A program made the translations under genes and the position numbers. This document shows positions 7,721-16,776 of a stretch of DNA of 64,000 nucleotides, piece by piece. The notes under the pieces were generated by a model. It did not search any database and was not told the origin of the DNA. It saw nothing but the letters and a program-made list of their open reading frames with translations. Within the stretch, counting starts at the first letter, position 1; every line of letters starts with the position of its first letter. Source of the DNA: a bacterium (GTDB lineage: Bacteria; Myxococcota_A; Bradymonadia; Bradymonadales; Bradymonadaceae). The DNA is taken from the NCBI GenBank assembly GCA_030427705.1, contig JAUIBR010000008.1, forward strand, positions 1-64,000. Direction: 5' to 3'.

Positions 7721-10143
7721 TCCTTGTCCTCTTCATCGTCTTCGGCCTCATCTTCATCGTCGTCCGAGTCGTCTGCGGCATCTTCATCCTCACCGCACTC
7801 TTCATCAACCGCGGCTTCCTCGTCGTCTGACGAATCATCGTTTGCTTCCGAAGCCTCTGGCTCGTCAGACTCTTCGTCATCGTCTGCGGCTTCAGACGCC
7901 TCACTAGCCGCGCTGGCTTCAGCCAGTTTGCTGTCTTCGGCGAGTTTGCTCTCGTCGATAGTGATCTGAGCGGTTTCGTCGTCGATTGGACCTTGAATTG
8001 GCGGTGGAGTTACAAAGGCCAACTCTTGATCGTCGAGCTCCATCGTCGCGGCGCGTTTACGGCCAGGCTTCAACTTCGTTGGATCCTCTTCCTTTTCTTC
8101 GTCGACCTCCTCCACGTCCGCTGTGTGGTCAGTCGCGAACTTGCGCATCCCAGTTGGGTCCAATGCCGTTTTCTGCACGTCAATCGTGTCTTCACCGTCG
8201 GCTGCAGTCGGGAGCTCGGGCGGTTCGTCTTCCACCAGGTTGACGTGTTCGCCCGGAAGCGTCTTTGCCAAATCGAGTTCGTTGTCGGTCTTTTCGTCGC
8301 TTCGTTTGCTCTTTGGGGTTTGCAGCTTTGGAAGCGATGGTTTGACCGGCCCCAGTCCCAGCTTCGTGCCTGCCTTTCGTGCAGTTTCCGATGACTCTGT
8401 CTCGGGTGACAGGGCTGCTGGTTTCGACAACGTCTTTTCGTCGAGCGCGTCGTCGACTTTGCGTTTCGTCATATCCAAGCCCGCCAACTGAGCAAGCTCG
8501 GTGATGTCGGTCAGGGAGGAATGCTCGGCACTTCGAGGCACTGCAGGCGCGATGTCTGCGATCGGCTTTGGATCATCGTCATCCACATTCGTCGGCGGTA
8601 CGTACTGGTCAGGCCACCGGGTCAGCAGGTCGTAGCCCACGTTCTCAAACTTCGTTCCTTCAAGCTTCGTGTGTGTGAAATCGACGTCGTGCAGCTTGCA
8701 GTCGACGAAAACGGTGTTCCGGAAGGACGCCCCTTTCACAACACATTCTGTCAGGTCGACACCGACCAAGCGCGCCGCTTCGAAGTTTGCGCCAGCCAGG
8801 TTGCAACCCCGCCAATTAGTGTTCTGGATGAGTGCTGAGTGGAAATCCGCACCCTCCATCGACGCACCATCCATCGGGGCGTCAATCAGCACCGCGCTGC
8901 GAAGATTTGTGCGCGACAGCTTGGCACCCATAAGCTGCGCGTCTTTCATCTGCGCCTTCTCAAGAACCGCCTGCTGGAGGTTTGAGTTGCGTAGGTCGGC
9001 ACCTTGCAGCTTCGCATCGCGAAGATCGGCATGCGACAGGTCGCAACCTGACAGCGCTGCTTTGGCGAGTTCGCATTCTTTCAGGTTTGCGCCTTGAAGA
9101 TTGCTTGAGGCCAAGATCGTGTGGGTCAGGTCCTGTCCCGCGAGCGTGGTTTTGGAGAGGTTTGCTGCTTCGAAGTCCGCGCGAATCAGAGTTGCTTCTG
9201 TGAAGTTTGCCCCGGCCATATTGGCTCGCTTGGCGAGCACCCCTTCCAGATCCGCACCAGTGAGGTCGGCTCCGGCCAGATTTGCGTCGTTTAACTTTGC
9301 ATCCGAAAGCGAGACGGTGCGCATGGAAGCGTTCGAGAAGTTACTCTCGGTCAAGGTTGCATTCTTAAGGTTAGCGTTGTCCAGCCGCGCACCCACGCCG
9401 CTGATACGCTCGCCGCGGATCTCGTGTAGATCCGCGTTTGGACCGATAGCTTTATCAAGATTTGCGTCGGCGAGATTGGCACCGCCCAGGCGCACGTCTT
9501 TGAGCTTGGCACCAACGAGGCGGGCCTTTGCTAACTCAGCGCCTTCCAGGTCAGCCTCGTCCAAGTTCGCCTCGGACATCTCTGCGCCATGCGCGTTGAT
9601 ATTCGTCAGGGTTGCTCCGCCAAGATCGGCACCACCAAACGAAGCGTCTTCGGCCGAGGCCGATTCAAGCGTTGCTCCGGCGAGGTTTGCATCGCGGAAG
9701 TTCGCTTTGGATAGGTTGGAGCCGGCGAGGTTCGTCGACTCAAGGTTCGCGCCCGAGAAGGTCGAGTCCCGCAAATCTGCTTCAGAGAGGTTTGCCCCTT
9801 CAAGGTTCGCATCCGTAAACGCGACGCCAATGAGCTTGACGCCGGCCAGATCCGCGCCAGCCATGTGTACTTTTCCTGGGTTCGCTGCTTGTGGCAGGGC
9901 AGGAGGCGCAGATGCGGCGGGCGCTTGCGAAGTAAGCTGTGCTGGCTGTGGTGATGCGGCGATGGCCGGTCCTGCCTCGCGCGGCGACATGATTCGGATG
10001 ACCTGCATCACACCGAACATCCACGCAATCCCTGCGGCAAACGCGATGATTACCCCGTCCCAGAGGTAAACCAGAACACCAAAGCAGAAGAGAAAGGCAA
10101 CAGCTGCAGAGCCCGCGACGACCACGGTTTGTTTGCTATCCAT
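7717..10143 (-). CDS. Membrane-anchored pentapeptide-repeat protein with acidic C-terminal tail
   Basis: 808 residues. Two hydrophobic helices near the N-terminus (about 7-27 and 29-49) are followed by an Ala/Pro linker. About 400 residues of pentapeptide repeats of the A(D/N)Lxx type come next (ANLEGANLSEADLRDS and similar). A long charged region of about 300 residues follows and becomes almost pure Asp/Glu/Ser/Ala at the end. Pentapeptide repeats fold as a right-handed quadrilateral beta-helix. The N-terminal helices would anchor it to the inner membrane, probably with the helix in the cytoplasm. Its stop overlaps that of the thioredoxin lipoprotein tail to tail. Function unknown; the repeats suggest a scaffold rather than an enzyme. 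Confidence 0.9.
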   Translation of the reverse strand: MDSKQTVVVAGSAAVAFLFCFGVLVYLWDGVIIAFAAGIAWMFGVMQVIRIMSPREAGPAIAASPQPAQLTSQAPAASAPPALPQAANPGKVHMAGADLAGVKLIGVAFTDANLEGANLSEADLRDSTFSGANLESTNLAGSNLSKANFRDANLAGATLESASAEDASFGGADLGGATLTNINAHGAEMSEANLDEADLEGAELAKARLVGAKLKDVRLGGANLADANLDKAIGPNADLHEIRGERISGVGARLDNANLKNATLTESNFSNASMRTVSLSDAKLNDANLAGADLTGADLEGVLAKRANMAGANFTEATLIRADFEAANLSKTTLAGQDLTHTILASSNLQGANLKECELAKAALSGCDLSHADLRDAKLQGADLRNSNLQQAVLEKAQMKDAQLMGAKLSRTNLRSAVLIDAPMDGASMEGADFHSALIQNTNWRGCNLAGANFEAARLVGVDLTECVVKGASFRNTVFVDCKLHDVDFTHTKLEGTKFENVGYDLLTRWPDQYVPPTNVDDDDPKPIADIAPAVPRSAEHSSLTDITELAQLAGLDMTKRKVDDALDEKTLSKPAALSPETESSETARKAGTKLGLGPVKPSLPKLQTPKSKRSDEKTDNELDLAKTLPGEHVNLVEDEPPELPTAADGEDTIDVQKTALDPTGMRKFATDHTADVEEVDEEKEEDPTKLKPGRKRAATMELDDQELAFVTPPPIQGPIDDETAQITIDESKLAEDSKLAEASAASEASEAADDDEESDEPEASEANDDSSDDEEAAVDEECGEDEDAADDSDDDEDEAEDDEEDKD

Positions 10144-10296
10144 TCCGAACCCGAAGTTTCAATAACACTTTGAATCGAATTGTTTCACACATCTCAAAAA
10201 CACGCCACGTCGATGAAGCGGGGTTCGCACCGTCGATGATCGGTTGCAACCGCGGCTCGACCGAGTACATTACGCCCCGAACGCAGAACCGATGAA

Positions 10297-11853
10297 ATGA
10301 GTAGACACATGACCAACAAACTATCTGAACTCGATCAAAGACTCGCTGAGCTTGAAAACACAGTGATTGCAGGCGGTGCAGAGAAGTACCATCAGCGAAA
10401 CGCAGAAAAAGGCAAGCTGTTCTGTCGCGAGCGTCTCGAGCTTTTGCTCGACGATGGTCTGCACGTCGAGGACGGTCGATGGGCCAATATCCTCGCGGGT
10501 GATCTGCCGGCCGATGGTGTCGTGACCGGCATCGGGAAAATCGGTGGTCGACGTGTGGCCATCATGGCCAACGACTCGACGGTGAAGGCTGGATCGTGGG
10601 GTTGGCGCACGGTTGAGAAGATCATTCGGATCCAAGAAACGGCCGAAAATCTTCGTATTCCACTTGTCTACTTGGTCGATTCGGCAGGTGCTCGCATCAC
10701 GGACCAAATCGAGATGTTCCCTGGCCGCCGCGGTGCCGGAAAGATCTTCTACAATCAGGTACGCCTGTCGGGGTTCATCCCGCAGATCTGCCTGCTCTTC
10801 GGACCTTCGGCTGCTGGCGGCGCATACATCCCAGCGTTTTGTGACCTGAAGGTATTGGTCGACGGAAACGCGAGCATGTACCTCGGCTCGCCGCGGATGG
10901 CCGAGATGGTCATCAACGAGAAAGTCACCCTCGAGGAAATGGGCGGCGCGCGCATGCACTGCGAGGTTTCTGGGTGTGGAGACGTTCTGGCAAAGACGGA
11001 ACAAGAGGCCATTGAGTTCTGCAGAACCTGGCTCTCCTACTTCCCCTCGAACTGCCACGCTGAGCTTCCGATTACCGAATCGGTCGAGCCACAGCCCCAG
11101 AAAAAGTCGCTCGATGAGTTGATCCCAACGAATCAGAACAAACCATTCGACATGCGCAAGGTCATCCACCACATCGTCGATGACAGCGAGTTCGTCGAAA
11201 CCAAAAAGAAGTTCGCACAAGAACTCATCACGGGTTTTGGGCGTCTGGGCGGACGTCCAGTGGGCATCATCGCGAGCCAGCCAAAATACAAGGGTGGCGT
11301 TCTATTCGTGGATTCAGCCGACAAAGGCGCGCACTTCATCTCGTTGTGTGATGCCTTCAATATCCCCATCTTGTTCCTCGCCGACGTCCCGGGCTTCATG
11401 ATCGGCTCGAAGGTCGAGCGTCAGGGCATCATTCGGCATGGGGCCAAAATGATCTCGGCGGTCAGCCAGGCAACCGTACCCAAGATCTCGGTCGTGGTGC
11501 GCAAGGCCTACGGCGCCGGACTTTATGCGATGTGCGGACCGGGATTTGAGCCAGACGCGTCGATCGCACTCCCGGAAGCCATGATTGCCGTCATGGGTCC
11601 GGAGGCTGCCGTGAATGCCGTCTACGCCAACAAGATTCAAGCGATGCCAGAGGACGAACGCCCCGCATATATTGAGCGTTTGCGCAGCGAGTACGAAGAA
11701 GACATCGACATCTATCGACTCGCGAGCGAGCTGATTGTCGACCAGATTGTCGCAAAAAATGATCTTCGCTCGGAATTGATCCACCGCTTCGACACCTATT
11801 CGTCCAAAGTAAAAGACTGGCCGGATAAGAAACATGGCGTGACGCCTGTCTAA
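10297..11853 (+). CDS. Acyl-CoA carboxylase beta subunit (carboxyltransferase)
   Basis: 518 residues with the two-domain crotonase-like fold of biotin-dependent carboxyltransferases (propionyl-, methylcrotonyl- or geranyl-CoA carboxylase type). The N-domain carries the GPSAAGGAYIPAF oxyanion region; the C-domain carries KVERQGIIRHGAKMI and RKAYGAGLYAMCGPGF. It moves CO2 from biotin to an acyl-CoA. No biotin carboxylase or biotin carrier gene is adjacent, so the partner must be encoded elsewhere. Start could be the ATG at 10297 or at 10309; no clear ribosome binding site separates them. Substrate cannot be decided from sequence alone. Confidence 0.92.
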   Translation: MSRHMTNKLSELDQRLAELENTVIAGGAEKYHQRNAEKGKLFCRERLELLLDDGLHVEDGRWANILAGDLPADGVVTGIGKIGGRRVAIMANDSTVKAGSWGWRTVEKIIRIQETAENLRIPLVYLVDSAGARITDQIEMFPGRRGAGKIFYNQVRLSGFIPQICLLFGPSAAGGAYIPAFCDLKVLVDGNASMYLGSPRMAEMVINEKVTLEEMGGARMHCEVSGCGDVLAKTEQEAIEFCRTWLSYFPSNCHAELPITESVEPQPQKKSLDELIPTNQNKPFDMRKVIHHIVDDSEFVETKKKFAQELITGFGRLGGRPVGIIASQPKYKGGVLFVDSADKGAHFISLCDAFNIPILFLADVPGFMIGSKVERQGIIRHGAKMISAVSQATVPKISVVVRKAYGAGLYAMCGPGFEPDASIALPEAMIAVMGPEAAVNAVYANKIQAMPEDERPAYIERLRSEYEEDIDIYRLASELIVDQIVAKNDLRSELIHRFDTYSSKVKDWPDKKHGVTPV

Positions 11854-11879
11854 CTCTCGCGGTCAGCCCTGCATTTGAG

Positions 11880-12638
11880 ATGATTATGTTTGATGTGCCC
11901 GAACAGGTGCTGACCACTATTGAAACCCACCCATTCCCGCTCGTGTTCACCGCCTTGAGCGGCGCGCACCTCTATGGGTTTGCCTCCAAAGACTCGGATT
12001 GGGATGTGCGTGGTACGCACTGCTTGCCCCTCGAAGCGGTGATTGGGCTTGGTTCGCCCGAAGAGACGCATGAATTGATGTACGAGGACGACGGCGTCGA
12101 ACTTGATGTCGTGACGTACGACATCCGCAAGTTCTGCAAACTCATCGTGAAGAAGAACGGCAACGTGTTGGAGCAGGTGACTTCTCCGCACGTACTCAGC
12201 TCGTCGCCTGCTCACGAGGAGTTGCGCGATATTGCGCTAGGTTGCCTCAGCCGCCATCACTTCCACCACTACAAGGGGCTGGCGATGAACCGCTGGCGGT
12301 TTGTGGACAAGCGCGACCATGCCGAGGTCAAACCGGTGCTCTACGCCTATCGCGCCGTGTTGACCGGTTTGGGGATTCTGGAACAAGGCATCGTCAACGC
12401 CAATCTTGCCGAGATGAACGCGGAAGTTGGCGACGAGGCCATCGCTGACCTCCTGGTTCGAAAGCAAGAGGGTGAAGAACACGAACGTCTTCCGGCTGCT
12501 CTATTGGAGGAGCATCGAGCAAATTTCCAAGGGTATCTCGAACGCTTGGAATCGGCCTTTGAGGCGTCATCACTGCCTGAGAACTGCGAAGGTGGCGACC
12601 GACTTAACGATTGGTTGATCCGCCAGCGCACCTCCTGA
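11880..12638 (+). CDS. Predicted nucleotidyltransferase (YcgL/PF10127-like)
   Basis: 252 residues. The N-terminal SGAHLYGFASKDSDWDVRG is the GSxxYG...DSDxDxRG signature of the predicted nucleotidyltransferase superfamily that includes phage RlaP and YcgL; the two aspartates of DSDWD are the expected metal ligands. The rest is helical, with a KxxGNVLEQ segment and a C-terminal helix-rich region typical of the family. An additional ATG lies at 11886. It sits 26 bases after the carboxylase subunit on the same strand, so may be co-transcribed, although a functional link is not obvious. Substrate (RNA, protein or nucleotide) unknown. Confidence 0.8.
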   Translation: MIMFDVPEQVLTTIETHPFPLVFTALSGAHLYGFASKDSDWDVRGTHCLPLEAVIGLGSPEETHELMYEDDGVELDVVTYDIRKFCKLIVKKNGNVLEQVTSPHVLSSSPAHEELRDIALGCLSRHHFHHYKGLAMNRWRFVDKRDHAEVKPVLYAYRAVLTGLGILEQGIVNANLAEMNAEVGDEAIADLLVRKQEGEEHERLPAALLEEHRANFQGYLERLESAFEASSLPENCEGGDRLNDWLIRQRTS

Positions 12639-12729
12639 AATCGGTCAAAACCACGTCAAATCTTCAATAGTCGACAATTCGCCCGTTTGGTTTAAGATCT
12701 GTGACGCACTGCGCAATGAGGAGTCCCAG

Positions 12730-14637
12730 ATGGGCATGCAAGACGTACAGCAAGCGGATGCCGCTGAACTTCGTGAGTTCATGAAGCGTTTGCTTCGCGA
12801 CATTCGAGCACTTGAGAAGATGCTGGAAGAAGGTCTCGTCGAGACCGGCGTTCGGCGTATTGGAGCCGAACAAGAGCTCTTCATCGTCGATGAAGCCTAT
12901 CAGGCGGCCCCAAAGGCGTTGGAGATCCTGAACGAGCTCGATGACCCGACGTTTACGACCGAGCTTGGCCTCTTCAATATCGAGTTCAACTGCGACGCAG
13001 TGCAGTTTGGTGGGGATTGCTTGAGCCAGATGGAAGAGCAGTTGGTCGTCAATCTCGCAAAAGCGCGCGAGGCAGCAGCGAAGGTGGATTCAGATGTCGT
13101 CATGACCGGCATCCTACCCACGCTCAAGCTCTCCGACCTGAAGCTCGACAATATGACGCCAAATCCGCGTTACTTCGCGCTGAACGACGCGTTGTGCCGT
13201 CTGCGTGGTGACTCGTATTCGTTTCATATCAAGGGCGCTGACGACTTCATGGTCCAACACGACAATGTCATGTTGGAGAGCTGCAACACCAGCTTTCAGG
13301 TGCACTTCCAATGCGGTCCTGAAGAGTTCGCACGCCTTTACAACGTCGCGCAGATGGTAACCGCGCCCCTGGTCGCGATTGGGAACAACTCGCCTCTGCT
13401 ATTCGGCAAGCGACTCTGGCGTGAAACCCGAATCGCGTTGTTTCAGCAGTCGATCGACACCCGTGGTCATAACCGCCGAGACAAGCTCGCACGCGTGAGT
13501 TTTGGTCATCGATGGCTCGACGACTCGGTACTTGAGATTTTTAAAGACGATGCGGCTCGATTCCGAGTGCTCATCAACACCGAATCTGACGACGACCCGT
13601 TCGAGGCGCTGGCCGATGGCCGCGCTCCGTCGTTGCCGGCGTTGCGACTTCACAATGGTACGATCTATCGCTGGAATCGCGCCTGTTACGGAATCTCGGA
13701 CAATAAACCGCACCTTCGAATCGAGATGCGCGCGTTGCCTTCAGGCCCGACCGTATTGGACGAGATGGCCAACGCCGCGTTCTGGTTTGGGCTTATGATC
13801 GCTGTTGCAGATGAACATCCCGATGTGCGCACGGCGATGGAATTCGATGATGCAAAATCGAACTTCCTTGCGGCAGCCCGCCAAGGCCTTGGCGCGCCGA
13901 TCAAATGGACGGATGGAAAGACGACCTCGGCCAACGAACTCATCACGAAACGCCTTTTGCCGATGGCTCGAGAAGGGCTCCTCAACCGAGGCTTAAACAG
14001 TGACGATGTTTCGCGATACCTCGATGTAATCGAAGCGCGTACCGAGACGCAGCGCACCGGTTCTCAATGGGCGTTGACGTCATTCAACGCGATGAAGACC
14101 AGCCGACGCTCAAAGTCCGAGCGGCTCAGTTCATTGGTGGCCGCGACGATTTCTCGGCAACGCACAGGCGCGCCCGTCCACACCTGGTCGCCGGTTGAGC
14201 ACAATGAAGGCGCGAGCTGGAAGAACAACTTCCTGCATGTTGGCCAGTTCATGACGACCGACCTGTACACCGTTAACGAGGACGAGCTCGTCGATCTCGT
14301 GGTCAGCGTGATGGATTGGCAGCAAGTCCGACACGTGCCTGTCGAGGACTCCGAAGATAGGTTGGTCGGGATCGTGACCTACCTGACCATCCTTCGCTAC
14401 CTCAACAGCGATGGGCCAGACGCCGATGTCGACCGCTCGATTCCTGTGCGTGAGATCATGCAGGATGAGGTCATCACGGTGTCACCCGACACGTTGACCT
14501 TGGACGCGATTCAGTTGATGCGCGAGAAACGGGTGTCCTGCCTTCCGGTTGTGGAATCAGGCCGCCTGGTCGGCATGATCACCGAGAAGGACTTCCTGGA
14601 AATCTCGCAAGAGCTGATGGAAGAGCAGTTGAAGTAA
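12730..14637 (+). CDS. GCS2-type glutamate-cysteine ligase-like protein fused to a CBS pair
   Basis: 635 residues. Residues about 20-400 resemble glutamate-cysteine ligase family 2 / carboxylate-amine ligases, beginning with RRIGAEQELFIVD, the E-x-E type metal/ATP region; QVHFQC, GNNSPLLFGKRLW and LRIEMRALPSGPT follow at plausible family positions. Residues about 500-635 form two CBS motifs (FMTTDLYTVNEDE...VGIVTYL and REIMQDEVITVSPD...VGMITEKDF), a Bateman module that usually binds adenine nucleotides. GAGGAG six bases upstream supports the ATG. The likely activity is ATP-dependent amide bond formation with nucleotide control; the product is inferred, not shown. Confidence 0.85.
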   Translation: MGMQDVQQADAAELREFMKRLLRDIRALEKMLEEGLVETGVRRIGAEQELFIVDEAYQAAPKALEILNELDDPTFTTELGLFNIEFNCDAVQFGGDCLSQMEEQLVVNLAKAREAAAKVDSDVVMTGILPTLKLSDLKLDNMTPNPRYFALNDALCRLRGDSYSFHIKGADDFMVQHDNVMLESCNTSFQVHFQCGPEEFARLYNVAQMVTAPLVAIGNNSPLLFGKRLWRETRIALFQQSIDTRGHNRRDKLARVSFGHRWLDDSVLEIFKDDAARFRVLINTESDDDPFEALADGRAPSLPALRLHNGTIYRWNRACYGISDNKPHLRIEMRALPSGPTVLDEMANAAFWFGLMIAVADEHPDVRTAMEFDDAKSNFLAAARQGLGAPIKWTDGKTTSANELITKRLLPMAREGLLNRGLNSDDVSRYLDVIEARTETQRTGSQWALTSFNAMKTSRRSKSERLSSLVAATISRQRTGAPVHTWSPVEHNEGASWKNNFLHVGQFMTTDLYTVNEDELVDLVVSVMDWQQVRHVPVEDSEDRLVGIVTYLTILRYLNSDGPDADVDRSIPVREIMQDEVITVSPDTLTLDAIQLMREKRVSCLPVVESGRLVGMITEKDFLEISQELMEEQLK

Positions 14638-14641
14638 ACGC

Positions 14642-15403
14642 CTAGCCGGCGTTGATGTAGCCACCATCAATCACGAACTCTTGGCCCGTTGTGTAGCTGG
14701 ATTCGTCGCTGGCGAGGTAGACAGCGATTCCTGCGATCTCTTCGGGTTGTGCCCAACGACCCAGCGGGTCCCGGTCCGTGTAGACCTTAGAAAACTCGGG
14801 GGTGTTGACGATGACCGAGGCGAACTTGGTTTCGACCAGACCCGGGCAGATGGTGTTCACACGGATGTTCGCCGGTCCGAGCTCCACCGCCAATGTGCGT
14901 CCCATCGACACCACCGCGGCTTTCGTCATGCCATACACGCCTTGAAGCGCTGCGCCGCGAAGTCCGTAAATAGAGCTCACATTGATGATTGAGCCGGGCA
15001 GGCCCTCGTCGATGAGGCGGGTTGCGACGGCTTTGATGGCCGAGAAGTAGCCCTTTACATTGACCTCAAACGTCTTGTCCCAAGCGCCTTCAGGCGTGTC
15101 CAACATCGGCCCAAAGTATGGGTTGGTTGCCGCGTTGTTCACCAGAATCTGTGGGGTACCGATGGTCTCGGATGCCCAGGAAAACAGCTCATCAATCTGG
15201 TCTTGATGGCCCATATGGCAGGCCTTCGGAAAAACCGAGTCTGGATAGTCAGCGTTGATGGCATCCGCGACGGCTGTGAGGCCTTCGATCTTTCGCGAAG
15301 CGATGATGACCTTGGCGCCTTCGGCAGCAAAACTGCGGGCAATGGCTTCTCCGATACCGCGTGATGCGCCGGTAACCAGCGCGACTTTTCCTTCCAGTCT
15401 CAT
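14642..15403 (-). CDS. SDR family oxidoreductase
   Basis: Classical short-chain dehydrogenase of 253 residues. The cofactor motif is TGASRGIG, followed by NNAAT; the catalytic Ser lies in INVSSIYG and Tyr/Lys in YGMTKAA. The C-terminal segment DESSYTTGQEFVIDGGY is typical of FabG-like enzymes. Its ATG overlaps the stop of the upstream phosphohexomutase by four bases (ATGA), so it is the last gene of an operon with the M1 peptidase. Substrate unknown; fatty-acid or secondary-alcohol chemistry is common in this clade. Confidence 0.93.
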   Translation of the reverse strand: MRLEGKVALVTGASRGIGEAIARSFAAEGAKVIIASRKIEGLTAVADAINADYPDSVFPKACHMGHQDQIDELFSWASETIGTPQILVNNAATNPYFGPMLDTPEGAWDKTFEVNVKGYFSAIKAVATRLIDEGLPGSIINVSSIYGLRGAALQGVYGMTKAAVVSMGRTLAVELGPANIRVNTICPGLVETKFASVIVNTPEFSKVYTDRDPLGRWAQPEEIAGIAVYLASDESSYTTGQEFVIDGGYINAG

Positions 15404-16776
15404 GTCGTCTCCAATGCCTGAATGGCGCTTGTCACCTTGGCTTCCAGCGTCGCCAAGATCTCATCCCGACGCGCTTCCGAATTTGCCTCAACACGCATCA
15501 CCAAAACGGGCTGCGTGTTGCTGGCCCGCACGAGTCCCCAGCCATCGCCAAAGTTAATGCGAGCGCCATCGATCGTGTTGACATCGAACTCGTTCGAGAA
15601 CGCCTCGGCGACGCGACCGGGCACATGAAACTTGATGTTCTCAGCGCAGTCTTTGCGAATCTCAGGCGTTGCGAATGTCTTTGGGACTCCGTGCAGAAGG
15701 CCGCTGACCGGAACGTCCGCATGCGACAGAATCTCCAGAACACGACCGGTCGCGTAGATGGCGTCATCGAAGCCAAAGAAACGGTCGTTGAAGAAGATAT
15801 GCCCGCTCATCTCACCTGCGAGCTTCGCGTTGGTTTCCTTGATCTTGGCTTTGATCAAGCTGTGTCCGACCATCGACATGATGGGAACACCACCGTTGGC
15901 CTCGATATCATCAAACAACGTCTGCGAGCATTTCACCTCGCCGATAATCGTGGCGCCAGGGTGTTCTTTGAGCACGGAGCGCGACAGGATGATCATCAAC
16001 TTGTCGCCCCAGATTATCTCGCCATTTTCGTCCACAACACCGATGCGGTCGCCGTCGCCATCGTAAGCAACACCGACGTCTGCGCCGTGTTCTTTTACCG
16101 CCGCAATTAGATGCTGGAGGTTCTTTGGAACGGTCGGGTCCGGGTGGTGATTTGGGAAATTTCCGTCGGGCTCGGGGAAGAGGCTGATGGTCTCGAACCC
16201 AAGCGATTCAACCAGCTCAGGCGCACAGACACCGGCGATGCCGTTGCCGCAGTCCAACACAACCTTCGGACGTTTGGGGCCGAGCTCAAGATTGTTGGTC
16301 ACCCACTTCATATAGTCGGCGATCAGCGAAGGGTTCTCGCAAACGACGCCTTCCCGGGTAGCCTCGACGAAATCTTGCGTTTCGATGAGCTGGCGCAATT
16401 CCTGGATGGCTTCGCCATGCAGCGTGTCTGCGCCCATCATCATCTTGAACCCGTTGTACTCACCGGGATTGTGGCTGCCGGTGATTTGGATACAGGCCTC
16501 AACATCCGTCGTGTACTTCGAGAAATAGACGAGCGGAGTGGGAACCATCCCAAGGTCGACAACATCGCAGCCAGATTCCGTCAGGCCAGCGATCAAAGCA
16601 TCGCGCAGGCGCTTGCTCGACACACGCATGTCGTAGCCGACGCCAACTGTATTGCCGATTTTGGCACGTTGCATCCGGGACGCAAACGCGCGGCCTAAGC
16701 CACGAACCACGTCATCGGTCAAGTCCGAGTCCGCGATCCCACGGATGTCATACTGTCGAAAAATGTCAGTGTTCAT
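15400..16776 (-). CDS. Phosphomannomutase/phosphoglucomutase
   Basis: 458 residues of the alpha-D-phosphohexomutase superfamily. The phosphoserine loop is TGSHNP with Ser101, the metal loop is DGDGDR, and the sugar-binding and phosphate-binding loops appear as GEMSGH and RASNTQP. The N-terminal FRQYDIRG is typical of the AlgC/ManB bifunctional PMM/PGM branch. It interconverts hexose 6- and 1-phosphates, feeding nucleotide-sugar supply for lipopolysaccharide or exopolysaccharide. Its ATG overlaps the M1 peptidase stop by four bases and its stop overlaps the SDR start, so translation is coupled. Sugar preference cannot be told from these motifs. Confidence 0.93.
   Translation of the reverse strand: MNTDIFRQYDIRGIADSDLTDDVVRGLGRAFASRMQRAKIGNTVGVGYDMRVSSKRLRDALIAGLTESGCDVVDLGMVPTPLVYFSKYTTDVEACIQITGSHNPGEYNGFKMMMGADTLHGEAIQELRQLIETQDFVEATREGVVCENPSLIADYMKWVTNNLELGPKRPKVVLDCGNGIAGVCAPELVESLGFETISLFPEPDGNFPNHHPDPTVPKNLQHLIAAVKEHGADVGVAYDGDGDRIGVVDENGEIIWGDKLMIILSRSVLKEHPGATIIGEVKCSQTLFDDIEANGGVPIMSMVGHSLIKAKIKETNAKLAGEMSGHIFFNDRFFGFDDAIYATGRVLEILSHADVPVSGLLHGVPKTFATPEIRKDCAENIKFHVPGRVAEAFSNEFDVNTIDGARINFGDGWGLVRASNTQPVLVMRVEANSEARRDEILATLEAKVTSAIQALETT

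Noticed and set aside
9101-10069. A 322-residue plus-strand frame
   Set aside because: Antisense to the pentapeptide-repeat gene; its RFAPARSAP repetitiveness is the shadow of that repeat's codon pattern.
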